Assembly (NCBI RefSeq): GCF_014066305.1
Contig: NW_023501036.1
Span: forward strand, 2,119,501-2,183,500
Origin: Letharia columbiana
Lineage: Eukaryota; Ascomycota; Lecanoromycetes; Lecanorales; Parmeliaceae
Length of the DNA: 64,000 bases
Direction: 5' to 3'
A model generated the notes under the pieces. It ran no database searches, was not told the DNA's origin, and saw nothing but the letters and a program-made list of their open reading frames with translations. Position 1 is the first letter of the stretch, and each line of letters begins with the position of its first letter. A program made the position numbers and the translations under genes. Shown here one piece after another: positions 31,131 to 42,364 of the stretch.

Positions 31131-32104
31131 ATGCCCGGCGTCCGTAAGCAGAGCACCCATGCCGCCAACACCCCGGCCAACAACCCAGCCAATAATCCCA
31201 GCATCCATTCTACAAATCACATGCTAAGCATTACTCCTCACTCACAGCACTAGATGCCTTAGCCCAAGTCAAACGAGGCCTCCGCAGCCTCTTCGGCCGC
31301 CGCAAAAAGAAGAAGCAGCCGACGCAGCCGGAGCCTCCACCTAGCTCCAATGCCCATATCCAGACCGCAACAGCGGTCGCCGCTTCGCCGGTAGAAGCTC
31401 CAGCGACGAGCAACAGGAGCGTCACGGAAGCCGAGGATGCTATCGAAAACGGTACGACTTGGGTCCAAAGGGCCTCGTTGGCAGACAGACAGCCGCAGCT
31501 GACCTTATCCTATCCAGAAGAGCGCCTCCATCATCCACCACCGCATCCCGCAGCAGAACTTACACCCGCAACAGCGGTCTCCTTGATGCCCGATCCTCCA
31601 CCCGCAACAACTACCGCCCCTCTGTCTTCCGGCCTCCCGGCTTCCCAGCATCACATCGCCGCACCCTCTCAGATCGAAGAAGCGAAAGAGATCGATCTGA
31701 ACCCAGCCCGCGATATCAAGACCGGAGAAGGTGGTGGTGGTGGTGATATCACGACTGAATCACACGAAGGCAAGAATGGCTCCAGCGATGGCAGGCCCAA
31801 GCTCAAGCCCGACAACGAGACAGGCATGAGCGCTACAAGTGGGCCGATGGGGGACCACATGGCGGAAGTATGGAGGGATAGCGACGTAGGTTTGAAAGAG
31901 GGGAGGCCTGAAGGTCTAGAAGGCGAAGCAGGGGGTTGGCAGAAGGGGCCGGAGGGGAAGGGGAGGGTGGGAAGTTCTGACGGTGGGAAGGGGGTGAGCT
32001 GGCTTGGTATCCGGCTGCTAAGGGTTGGTCGGGTGATGAAGAAATTGAAACGCCGTACGAAGTGCCCGGAGCCCCGTGTTCTTTCTTTCGCTGCATTGGT
32101 CTGA
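31131..32104 (+). CDS. Disordered hypothetical protein with 13-nt first exon
   Basis: The best model is exon 1 at 31131-31143 (MPGV plus one base), an intron at 31144-31247 (donor GTAAGC, branch-like ATGCTAAG, acceptor CTCACAG) and exon 2 at 31248-32104, giving 289 aa in frame. Exon 2 starts with a helix and a basic cluster (LAQVKRGLRSLFGRRKKKK). It then runs through Pro/Ala/Thr-rich sequence, an EEAKEIDLNPARDIKTGE segment and a Gly-rich tail. No catalytic domain is seen. The basic cluster could bind membrane or nucleic acid. Alternative frames in 31460-31750 are open too, so the middle is less certain than the start of exon 2. Confidence 0.5.
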
Positions 32105-32660
32105 TACCCCCGTCGTTGGACAACAAGAGGAGCTTTCGCAGGAGATAAAATTGGTCAATCGAACTGGTAGGCATCCAGTCAGGTCCGTCGATGGAGTTTG
32201 GTAGAAGGGTTTCGTATCTATCGTCATCGCTGTGGGCTAGCCCCCTGTGATCTGTTCTGCATTCACAATCTCATCTCTTCCAAAGGAAGATTCAAACGCC
32301 AGTCCTATCACACATTGTTCTGTACATCATGACGGTCGTTTTAACAATCTCCCGCTGGCATCACCGGCCTTCTTCCCTTCCTCTATTCCCAGCTCAATTT
32401 GCTTCCCATTACCCTTCATGTCCGCCTCCGCTCGCAACATCTCCAATGTCCCAGCTTGCTGCCCCAGCACCGCTCTTCCCGAAGCTTCATTCGCTCCTGC
32501 CCGGACTACCGCCTTACCCCTCCCTGGACCTGTGCCCTGGGAGGATGTCTCTCTAGTGTTAGACGACGTGGCGACGCCTTGGTGCGCAGTTGGAATCGCA
32601 ACCGGAATCGGAGCTGGAGCTGGAACTCAAAGACGTCTATTGCCCGCGACTTGGTAACCT
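32105..32660. other. Uncertain; possible plus-strand frame
   Basis: A plus-strand frame (32247-32657) includes an Ala/Pro-rich stretch and PVPWEDVSLVLDD, but it has no domain and no firm start. It may be 3' sequence of the preceding gene. Confidence 0.3.
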
Positions 32661-32881
32661 CCTATGTGGGGTCCACAGGCAGAGCAGCTACTGATTTGCG
32701 AGCACTGCCGCCGCAGTTCGGATCTCGCCTGATAAGGACGGCCGACAGTGGTCGCGGAAGGCTTTCGCTCGCGCGGATTGGCACCGGAATGCACGGACTG
32801 ATCGCATTTGGACACTGAGGAATTTTCGGATCTGGAGTACGGGCGGAATCAAAGCATGCTTCGTGGAAGGTGTCGGAGGTG

Positions 32882-33196
32882 TCAGCAACGCGGGAGTGAT
32901 GGACGCTGGTATCTTGGCTGGCTATGTGTGATTTGACGCCGGTGCATGAGCAGGTTGAGGGCTGGAGGGTTGGTAGGTCCAAAGTGGTCCTTGATTTTCG
33001 TAAGTACTGCGTCGTTGTTCCGGCAGAAGTTGACATAGTAGACCAGGAAAGGTCTATCTTCGTTGGTGAAGTGATGATGGATGGGCTTCTTGTTGTGATG
33101 GATGGGATGAGAGGATAGGCGCACCGAGAGAGGTTCTGTGATATTCACATTGGTGTAAAAAAGTACTGACCATAGAGCAGAGTCTGGAAGAGACAA
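32882..33196 (-). pseudogene. Remnant related to the 44.1-kb HTH-like exon
   Basis: On the minus strand, at about 33100-33010, the peptide ...EDRPFLVYYVNFCRNND is followed by AVLTKIKDHFG. This closely resembles EEKSVLIYHVSFCRDHH then DSLK encoded on the minus strand near 44130. Flanking exons could not be defined (frame 33196-32882 is the longest). It is probably an exon or fragment of a small helical protein family that has several members in this window. Confidence 0.4.
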
Positions 33197-33832
33197 ACCA
33201 AGCAGAGACTAGAAGACGTTGGAAGTCGAGCACAGGGTGGAAGTTACGGAAAGCAACAGGAAGCCAAGCAGAACCGACACGAAATTTGCTCATGCCATGA
33301 CGTCTTTTTGTGACCACGATTTAAATGCTCAGCGAGTCTTGGTCTCCCTTGCCGCTGGAGCCGAAAAGACGCTTCTCTACGGTTCAGACACGGTTTTTTG
33401 CATTGATTCGATCGACTCTTTTCTACAAACGAAAGAAACAGATGCTGCTTAAAGTCAGTTCTGAGGTTTTGATTGGTCTGTGCCGTCTTGATGAACAAGT
33501 CTACAGACGAGCAATCTCGCACCTAGATTTGCGAGATTGCTTACCTTGTCACCTTTTCGTTTCAAGCAGTCATTCCTTAGCAGTGCTAACAATTTTCGAG
33601 TCTTCATTATTATTATTCCTTCTTTCTACATTCTTATGAACTTGCTTCGCATGATCCGCTCGATTTAAAAAGTCCCATGTACTCAAAATGGAAGTGCTAA
33701 CGACAACATGACAAGATGGGCGCATATCTGAAGATGAGTCCTAGTTCGTGATGCTTGAGGACTCACCTCTACCATCCTAGGATCCCAGAAGTTGGCTGAA
33801 CCTTCAACGCTCCTCCCGGGGGATTAGCAGTG
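33197..33832. other. Intergenic, nothing supported
   Basis: Short frames only. A palindromic stretch tctcgcacctagatttgcgaga lies near 33513 (about 7-bp arms). Confidence 0.35.
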
Positions 33833-34591
33833 TTAACGATGAGACACCGGCCTTCCCCACTGGTCTCTTCTCTCATCGACGTTTGAGTACCTATATTTCG
33901 GTCAGTTTCCACAGGTCAGAGTTTGGGGGGGGGCTCGAAACTTACGATCGATACCTCTCATGATGCGTTTGCTGGTCCCTAGCATACTCGTACTCGCCAT
34001 AAGCATTGTCTGCATAGTCGGTGATGGTCTTGTTGGTCCTGCATGCTATGGTAGCCGTGAGGATGCGCTCGTTGAAAGTTTTCTCGGCCTGTTGCATTGC
34101 TGTGTCTAGGTCAGTACTTCTTCAAGATTTAACATAGCACGCGGCTTACTTGTAGCTTTTGTCCCTATATTCCTGCGCACGAGGATCTAAACGTTCGTGC
34201 TGATGCGGAGGCAAACCACCCGTGTTCTGGGTGTAGTATTCTTTGCTCTTCTTCGTCCATGTTTTCGTACTCCGTCTTGAGCGGCACCGAGACCCTTTTG
34301 GTATGCGCCGCGTGCAGCGTCTCTTCCCTTTGTGCTGGCACTGTATTGGCTATGCAGCTTCTGTCTGTCGGTACCACGAGGGAATTGATATGATCCATGG
34401 TTGTGCTTACCGTCGGGTCCCAACCCCTCCTCTCGGCCGTAGCGTTGAGCATGAGCTCTGTCGTAGTTCTCGGATGTACCTGCATACCTTGGAACCTCTC
34501 TGAGGAAAGACTCTTGGTCTCGATCGCGCACCGGTTCTCGGTTTGTACCTCCTCGTCTCCGGCCTTGTATTGCGTAGCCATCAGCATCCAT
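33833..34591 (-). pseudogene. Small hydrophilic fungal protein gene, frame broken
   Basis: Minus-strand exons read: 34591-34411 (MDADGYAIQGRRRGG...PRYAGTSENYDR), an intron of about 70 bp (donor GTAAGC at 34410), a second exon with KTEYENMDEEEQ, then in another frame YYTQNTGGLPPHQHERLDP and EYRDKSY. An intron follows (donor GTAAGC, branch TACTGAC), then QQAEKTFNERILTAT and YADNAYGEYEYARDQQTHH, an intron at the GTAAGT near 33954, and a last exon to the TAA at 33833. One extra A near 34230 and a further one-base mismatch at the next junction break the chain. Every exon is highly hydrophilic. No domain is recognised. Confidence 0.5.
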
Positions 34592-35659
34592 CTTGAGGGC
34601 AAGGAAAAAGATGGGTCCGTGTGCTTCTGGCTGTGCCTGTGTTCTGGCAAGTTGACTAGAATGAGATTGTAGTGCCAAGGACAGAAGAAGACGTTATATA
34701 GGGGAAAGGACGGGAGAAAAGACAAAGGGTTTCTTGTAGGAAGTCGAGTCACGATGAAATGCGAGTGTTGTCGCTCACCAACACATTCTGGCACACTGGA
34801 TTGTACTTGGTCACAATGAAATGCGAGTATTATTGCTCACTAACACCATGTGCACAATGAAATCTACTCTTTCAATGCTGAACAATTCTGAGCAATGATG
34901 TCTCTGGTCCAAGCCTGCTGTTGTACCCTCTCCCCACCTCCCCCAAGACATCCTATCTGAAATCGCCGTTTGTACAAATGTGCGCTTCTACTGACCAATA
35001 CCGCGTAGTGTATGGCTATTAAGAACCTTGGAAACTGGTACACCTTAAACGCCATTATATCAATATCACCCCGCGGTATTCCGAGGCAATTTTTCAAAGA
35101 TGCGTCATTGGTCGAATGCTGAGGACGATGAACTGTAGCGTGAAATCACACTGTCAAGCAGCCGCTTAAACTGCTCGTGCTAGCCTTCTCTTTTTTCAAG
35201 GGTCTAGATCCGGGGTCACGTGACGCGCCTTAGCGTGTCAGATCATATAGTCGCTCTTTCCTCTGTAGCATCATCGAACTGTCCTACTCGCATTTTGGCA
35301 CTTCTCATTGATTGTTCTTTGTATGTCTTAGAGGCAAAGTAGGGCTAGCTGTGGAAAAGTGTTGTTATGCACAAAGCTGAAGACACAAAGAGATCTGGAA
35401 GCGCCCCAGCTCTGATTGTTCAGCGGTCTTTGTTTTGACGGCCTATTGCGACTCGCCACTGCCAGGTTCCCTTCACTCCCTGACTTAACAACACCCTGCC
35501 CCAGGGGACCTTCATCATATCTATACTCAACCCAGCGCAGACTTGTAATCTCTCTCTCTTGCCCAGAAGCCTGCTTACAACATCCTCGAAAACAACGCCT
35601 ATCTTCTCTTTCCCCTATCACAGCTCGACACCTATCCTTGAAAGAATCAGTCTGCTGCC
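34592..35659. other. Intergenic with a short diverged repeat
   Basis: atgaaatgcgagtgttgtcg near 34753 and atgaaatgcgagtattattg near 34815 (62 bp apart), plus a truncated third atgaaat at about 34856, form a short repeat. The 35520-35659 stretch is CT-rich and probably the leader of the next gene. Confidence 0.5.
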
Positions 35660-37078
35660 ATGGCGAGAAATAGTGCGCTAGAATCGCTCGCGCCAGAGCT
35701 TCAACTACAAATCTTGTTCAACGCCGATACTCCTGACGATCTTCACGCTCTCATTCAAGCATCACCTCGTCTTTACCAAGTCTATCTACATAACAAGGAC
35801 ACCATTCTGTCAGCCGTGGCACTTCGACAGTTCCATCCGGCCGTGGCCTCAGACGCCCTTATTTTTCGCCAAGATATCGCAGCTCGAGCAGCCTTTATCA
35901 CGAGACACTGTCATGGAATTGTGCAAAACCTATCCAAACGAGCTGCAAGAAGCAACGTCCATTCCCATATCTATTTCAGTGGCACTGTGCAAGCTTGTTA
36001 GCAATGTCAGGTTCTTCATCGAGGACTATGCCCGAAACACTCTGCCCATAATGGAGGGGCTGGGTCGATCTCTAGACCTCGAAGTCTTGCCGGAATACTG
36101 GCCAGAAAACCCTGTCTCATACTCCCAACTTTCAAGCTCCGAGACTGGGAGGCTTCAGAGAGGCGTTTTGTCGCTTCGAAACTCTACAGATACCTTTTCG
36201 CACGGTGTTCCTCAGAACTTGACCATGATCTTCGAGAATGTCCTTTCCGATCCGTCTCTGACTCCAGCAGAGCAGGCGAGCCTCTTTCTTCAAGAGGTTC
36301 CCAGATTTTCAGGTCACTGAGATCAATTGCATTCGAGACTATCTGTATCGTCGACTGCGTGGTATTTGCAGTCGGACTTGAGGACAAAGCGGTTGATACT
36401 CTTCCACCCGAAACTTTCGACTTTGACCAAGATGGTGATGTCGAGGCCGCTGAATGGGCATCCGGAGTGTACCTTTACACCAATAACGGGAAAGCTTACC
36501 AGAATGATCACCTAGAACATCTGATGTCACTCGGACTAGCTTACATCCGCCGAATCTTTGAATCGACTGGTGAGGAAGCAGAACAATTTGTTTATTCGAC
36601 GACATTCACCGCGACATCGTCCGACACTTGGAGACACAATTCATCACGAGGGCTCTCGAACTTGTTGGGGCCCAATCCTGCCCGGGGAGATATACCTTTG
36701 TTGGCGAAGACAGATCCACCTTTCGTGTACGAAATCAACCCGGATGTCGAGCTGGATATTCCTGACGCTTGGCAATGGGCTCATCCTCGTGCGCCACCTT
36801 CTCAAACTCCAAGACAGCGCTCTGAAGGGTTTGAGGGATTGGGGCTATGTTTTCTGGGATTTGGATAGACTTCATGTGTCTGGTATACTCGAGAGAAGGT
36901 AAGTCTCTTTCTATACTACTGGCTGAACCCGACTAGCTAACTTTCATCTAGTCGAGATGATGTCCGAAGAATCAAATTCAACGAGTTCCAAGCGGCAAAT
37001 GGCCCAAGTGTTCAACAGCGGCTGCTTGGACCACCTGATTCTTTTTCCTCTACTGAAGAGGATCGCGACTTCTCATAA
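35660..37078 (+). pseudogene. F-box-like protein gene with many frameshifts
   Basis: The first frame (ATG at 35660) has an F-box-like start (LESLAPELQLQILFNADTPDD, LHALIQASPRLYQVYL). The likely protein then hops between frames: KLVSNVRFFIEDYARNTLP, then FPDFQVTEINCIRDYLYRRL, then VDTLPPETFDFDQDGD and SGVYLYTNNGKAYQNDH, then LFIRRHSPRHRPTL, TQFITRALELVG, GPNPARGDIPLLAKTD, and WGYVFWDLDRL. A 53-bp intron (36899-36951) and a last exon end at 37078. About eight single-base slips are required and no introns explain them. Intact relatives would act as substrate adaptors of SCF ubiquitin ligases. Confidence 0.65.
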
Positions 37079-37846
37079 AGCATCTTAAACATAAAGCGGG
37101 CTGGTGAAAGATTTCAGACCAGCGAGATGTGAGATGTTAGGGAATGAGTACGCGAACTTTCCAGCATAGTTAATTGCGCAATAGGTGAACAATAGTACGA
37201 TACTACATGCTGGTATTGCAAAATACAAGCGTTCGTCCGCATTAGGCCATTCTACAGCCGTTTAAGGAGATGAGAGCGTCGTAGCATCGCGGCGGTAGTT
37301 CTCAAAATTCCCGGCGTAGCAGTATCTTTACTAGAGACATTTAACAACTTATTTCTTATGAACTACATCGCGAACGATCCATCAATAGAAGGTCTCATCT
37401 ACCTGCCGTTCAAGAACCGATGCAATATCTTCCGAGACCACATAGAAAAATCTCCCATCCAATCGCACCAATGCCATCTGAAAAGTCTGATCCAAGTGTG
37501 GTGGTTGAGCTCTGAAAGCCCCTTCCCCATGAATGTCGAGCTGATCAGCAGTGGTGATTGGTGGCCGTTATAGGAATGGAGTGTCGCGAGTACAAGTAAG
37601 TTGTCTCTTGAGAGGTGGCACGGTAAAGATCGTCGGTTCGCATATGATCGAATTGCGAAGCAGCAGTACCTTGATTGTATCAGGGGGAAAGGCAAGAGGG
37701 GCATGCAATTGGTGTAGTTGCCTGGCTGATCATGGATGATGTAAGGGTAGATAGTAGGACACTTTGGGTGAAATGAAGTGAATTGAAGCGGCAAATGTCA
37801 ATACGTTTACGAGGGTATATACGCTTGCTCAGGAATCTCAAGTGGC
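37079..37846. other. Intergenic, nothing supported
   Basis: This gap separates two convergently transcribed genes. No RNA gene, repeat or domain-bearing frame is seen. Confidence 0.45.
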
Positions 37847-39983
37847 TCAAGCAGCACCCGCATAAAGTCTACCCGAGATCAACTTCCCCGAATCAAACGT
37901 CTCGGCACTTCCCAAGGCGATATGACCCACTCCACCTTCCGCGCAAACATCCTGCACCTTGACTTCCACATCCTTCAGGAGCCTCGCCCTCTCCAAGCCG
38001 TCCAAAGTACAGCCTCCGGGCGGCAGGTCAATGTACGGATTGTCCCTCGTCATCGTGCTCACATACCCTAGGATTTTAGGGCCGCGAGCCATGTGTTTGG
38101 CAACTGCACCGCCTATCCCGCATAGCAGGAGTACAGTCGAAGCGATGAGCAAGATGGCCGCCCATATCTTGTTGCAAACATATATGTCTGTAAAGGTCGT
38201 CACCGTAGTCGTAGTTGTGTTGAAGATTCCCATATAATTGATGTCAAAGGAATCATGATTGAGAGCAGAAGCGTTGCTCGGGAAATTTCCTGTCTGATAC
38301 CATGGTACAAGGCTACATTGCCAATAAGTATTGAAGACGAGGGAAAACCGTTCGCTGAACAGGTCGGCAGACAATCCTTTGAGACTAACGCCGCCGCTTG
38401 CTATCGACGTGGACAGCGAATTCATTGTGGGGTCCGAGATGAAATATTCTGTAGGTGTTGAACTACCAGGGTGCTCACCACTGCCGCCCGACATGGGCCA
38501 GTATGTCTCCAAACCAGCAGCCCCAATTCCGTAAACCAGCGGCGTGTAGCCGGGCGGACGCTGATCAAATATTGATCGGCGAATCTGTGTGACGCTGCAA
38601 GAGCCATCATCGCATGTTATGTTTGATTCAACGCTCGAACGCGTCAAAGTGCAATTGGTGATGAATGAGTCATCAGACTCAATGTTAGAAACAGCGCTGA
38701 AATTCACACCCCATGGTTTGACCGAGGGATAAGATGTCTGATTGGGGTAGAGCAGCAGGTTTCCCGGATCATCAGTGACAAAATTGAGAGAGAAGCCTCC
38801 ACGTGATGTCCCATTTACTAGCGTGGAGTCTGTAACGGTTGGGCAATCCAACGCCATGTAGAGACACTCCACATAGAAATGGTACGATCCGCTCTTCCTG
38901 ATGCCGTCGATAGGCAGACCAACCAACGAGGAATATGATGCGTTCTCGGGGAAGACGCGATACCACCCGTCGGCGTCGCTCTTACTTGTGGATTCCAGTT
39001 TCTCGATTGTTGGGATTTTCACGTTCGCCCAGGTATCCACAGCCGAAGCTTGGGTAGCTGGTGGGGTGAAAAGAGCTGATAAGTAGAGAGCATTGGTGGA
39101 AAAACCGAGTGACGAGATGGTATCCGCGCCTTGAGCGAGGATAGACACCGATTCGGGGCTGAGATATGAAACATTTTGAGTGGACGAGGTTGGCTGTTTC
39201 CCCAGTCCAAGTAGTCGGAGGGAAGCCTGGCCTCCCAGCGGTGATAAGGCCCACAGCGCGATGAGACCGATTCCAAGTAAATCGAAGGTGCGAAGCAAGA
39301 ATTGCAATTCGACAGTACCAAAGATAGTCAGACTACCCATCAACTGCTCCAGTGTCTGGGGCGGCGGCATATTAGCGAAGGGTGTACGTTGAAAACTCAT
39401 TGAAGTAACTTACACCCAACTTTGCTCCTCGCTCAGCTTGAAACAATGCGAGCGACCTCAACGATCTTCCAACAATGGCAGCGAAGAGAATTGGAAATAA
39501 CGTAGGGCCCTATGAGAGGTCAGGCCAAGATATATGTTGTTGACAGGCTCCAACACACTAAAGTTGTAGCAGCCTTGACTCTGTCTCCATCAGTTGATAT
39601 CGGCGAGCCCGACATGTGTATCGCCACTAGGCTCACGGCTGTTTTTGTAAGTCAGCGAAGACGGCTATTGTTGGACTCATGGTGCGAGTGCTGTGCGCTG
39701 TTTGAGACTTGCCTATAAACAAAAGCGGGATCAGGGCAATGAGTGTATCAATTGCCAGCGATCCTACTTTTTTCCAGCCCGTCTTCCTCAGGGCCTTGGA
39801 GGTTTGAGGCCAGCCTTTGACCACTAGCGTCCTGTTTTGCGATTGCCCTTCAGCACTGTCTAGGCCATTCTTGACTGAAGATGATTTGAATGAGCCGACT
39901 TCTGACTCGATTGGCAGCAATTCAAGGCGAGAGGCATCATCTTTCAATGGGATGAAATGGGTATGACTTCGAAAACGCTCCAT
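37847..39983 (-). CDS. Four-exon membrane protein, with a GC-AG intron
   Basis: A 651-aa protein. Exons are 39983-39713, 39638-39559, 39509-39414 and 39355-37847. Introns are 39639-39712 (donor GCAAGT, acceptor ACAG: the GC-AG class), 39510-39558 and 39356-39413, and all junction phases agree. Exon 1 ends in a hydrophobic helix (LAIDTLIALIPLLFIA). Exon 3 encodes a second (LFPILFAAIVGRSL) with L-F-Q-A-E-R-G-A after it. Exon 4 gives a third (LLGIGLIALWALSPLGG), then about 320 lumenal or extracellular residues with many N-x-S/T sites and Cys. A final helix (AAILLIASTVLLLCGIGG) and a cytosolic tail of about 85 residues follow. This plan occurs in large families of unknown fungal membrane proteins. 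Function unknown. Confidence 0.85.
39639..39712 (-). other. GC-AG intron
   Basis: Reading on the minus strand, the exon ends ..TTTATAG and the intron begins GCAAGTCTC and ends TACAAAAACAG. A GT donor in the same place is absent, and the downstream exon is only in phase with this splice. The extended donor AG|GCAAGT matches the strong consensus known for this minor class of U2 introns. Confidence 0.8.
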
Positions 39984-41570
39984 ATCCGGCACGTTATAAA
40001 AGGGCTATGCGGTATGGTCGACGCTAAGAAGTTATACAGCTGACATCCGGCTTGGGCAGGGGACGTGAGAAGAACGAAGAATAAGAAGACCCATGTTTGG
40101 GACGCAAGGCAAAGAATTGATAAAAGCGATGATGGTGGACATCAATGCCGATTGTACTAATCAGCGATGCATGCCACTTGGAGCTTACTCAGAGTGGGTG
40201 TGGGTGTCTCACGCAGAGGGGGGGGACCCTCTAATCTTTTAAGCTAGAGTGGGACAGTCCCTTTCGGCCATGTCCGGTTGAGAACAGTGGTAATCTAGAG
40301 TCTGACTCAAAGAGCGCTGCAGATTTGTTTCAAGATAGCGCGATCTCAGCTTGCGGATGCGACGAGCTGTTGAGTTCCCTTAAGCGCGCATCGGGTCCTA
40401 TCCCCATGGATGGTGCGGTGTGGTGTACCTCTGGTGGTGTCTGAGCTGAACTTCGGGATTTGGGACGTTGCAGGGGAAAGGTACACTATTGCAAACGGCA
40501 AGATAATCCAAATCTCACATCACACACCCGAAATAGCGTCAACATCATGACACTAAGATCAGCCCGTGGGTATGTAGGTCGTCCTAACGCCGTCTGCCCG
40601 AGGTTCCGTGTTTCCTGAATCAGACTCTAGCTGTGTGGTTTGTGGCGATATGCTGTGTGCCTTACCCGCTCATTGGTGTGAAGACTGTGACTTGCCCAGA
40701 GTAGATAAGCTGTATGCACCTCGCCGTCGGAACACGGCAAATCAGCCTGTAAAGAGACGCCAATCTCGCCAATCGGCCATACTTCTGCATCTACTTTGGT
40801 CTGGCTCATGTTGTCTCGTAGACTCGTGCGTCCCAATTCTTCAGGAGCGATTGATGGTGTAATGAACGCACGAAGCACAGGGAACTCGATGATAACAATA
40901 GCACAGAATGCTTCCGTCATCGGTCGGGTTGTGTCATCGATCGGGTTTATTGACTATCAGGGCAAACGGAAGATGCCAACCATTTGATTGCAGCGACCTG
41001 TCGTACTTGCCTGGACTGTCAATGTCGTCTCCCTATCGTGCTCCCGGCTATGGGGTCAGGCCGCACATCAGAGCATCCAAGGTGGGTGGAGTACATTTCA
41101 TTATGGTTGGGCAATTCATGGCGAGTTGACTTATCGATAATATACAGACTGATAACCTGAATCAATATCATAGCCTATCGAGTTGGGTAAAGTTTTCATG
41201 TAAATGGTCTGGACCCGTCTATCTGCCGAAGTCCTCCCGACTGTCCCTACCCTTTTCAAGCGGCCCTTGGAAGCCTAAAATATCTTTCGCTGATGGGCTT
41301 AGACTTCTTTTACCTTGATAGGGAGTAAGCCCCGAACCTGGCTAGGCTGGTGCGATTTTGAAGAACTGTGTGGTACCCTTTGTGGGGCGTTTCGGTCTGG
41401 CAGTCTTGGCGGGTTGGACTTTCGGGCGACTATCTTATACTCGCTCTATTCGGAAGGGTTGTGTAGTGATGGTCGAAAACCTTTTTCCGGGCCGAAATTC
41501 GTCATACCCTTCCCTTAGTCTTGGAAACCCTGGAATCGCTACATTCCGTTATTTTTATATCCTCCCAAAT
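39984..41570. other. No supported gene
   Basis: Frames at 40608-40862 and 41315-41573 have no domain. The 41.2-41.57 kb part, directly left of the AT-rich island, may belong to the same decayed element, but I cannot identify it. Confidence 0.4.
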
Positions 41571-42170
41571 TGACCGAAATAGAAATAAACAGTTTCTTTT
41601 AAATACAACTTTTATTAGATTTAATAAGAAATAGTTATTTATAAAATAACTATTTAATACCGTAGAATTAAATTTTTTCGATTTTTAATAAAATACTTAT
41701 TAATTATTTTAAGATTTAATTAGAGTTTTAAAACTATATTTTTAACCCCCTCTTATTTTTAACGTGCCCGGCAAACTCTAAAATAACATCAAACACTCGT
41801 TATATTTATAAGTCTATTTAAGAATATTATTATGAATTTTCTAGCCGATTTTATAATTAATATTTCTTATATTTTATTTAAATTTATTTATCTAGCTATT
41901 ATCTTAATAATTTATTAAAAATTTATAATTTTAAATGATTATTTAATGATTTATAGATATAAGTAAGATATATATTTTATTAATATTATTTTTTAATTTA
42001 TTTAATTTATTTAATTATTTAAAAAATTAAAAAAAAATAGTTTTACTTTAATTCTTATTAAATTTAATATATTTATTATATTATTAAGAATATTTATAAA
42101 TTTTTAAGTTGGTTTGTTAATATTAGTTTAGTTTAGTTTTAAATATTTGGACTAAGCCCACTAATGTAAT
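41571..42170. repeat. AT-rich island, probably a RIP-mutated element
   Basis: About 600 bp consisting almost only of A and T, dense in TpA and TTTA/TTAA, with sharp borders to ordinary sequence on both sides and no open frame. Such islands in filamentous ascomycetes are usually remains of transposons mutated by repeat-induced point mutation. A hAT-type ORF starts 195 bp to the right. Confidence 0.75.
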
Positions 42171-42364
42171 ACCGGGTAAATATTAGCAACACCAAAAAGC
42201 GCTCGCGGGGTACTCACCCTGCAACAGCCAACCCTTCGCCGGATTGGTTTTCACCTGAATTGTAATTTAGTGTGCAATATCTTGTAGGGCTGACGAAGAA
42301 CAAACTTCTGGTTCTATGGACCACCAGTCCGCACACCCATTGCCTATGCAACAACTACATTACA

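Noticed and set aside
39356..39400. ATG at 39400 as start of a 517-aa membrane protein
   Set aside because: That ATG lies inside an intron (GTAAGT donor at 39413, CCCCAG acceptor at 39356); the four-exon model keeps all phases.
41315..41573. Frames left of the AT-rich island as retrotransposon coding sequence
   Set aside because: No reverse transcriptase, integrase or protease motif is visible.
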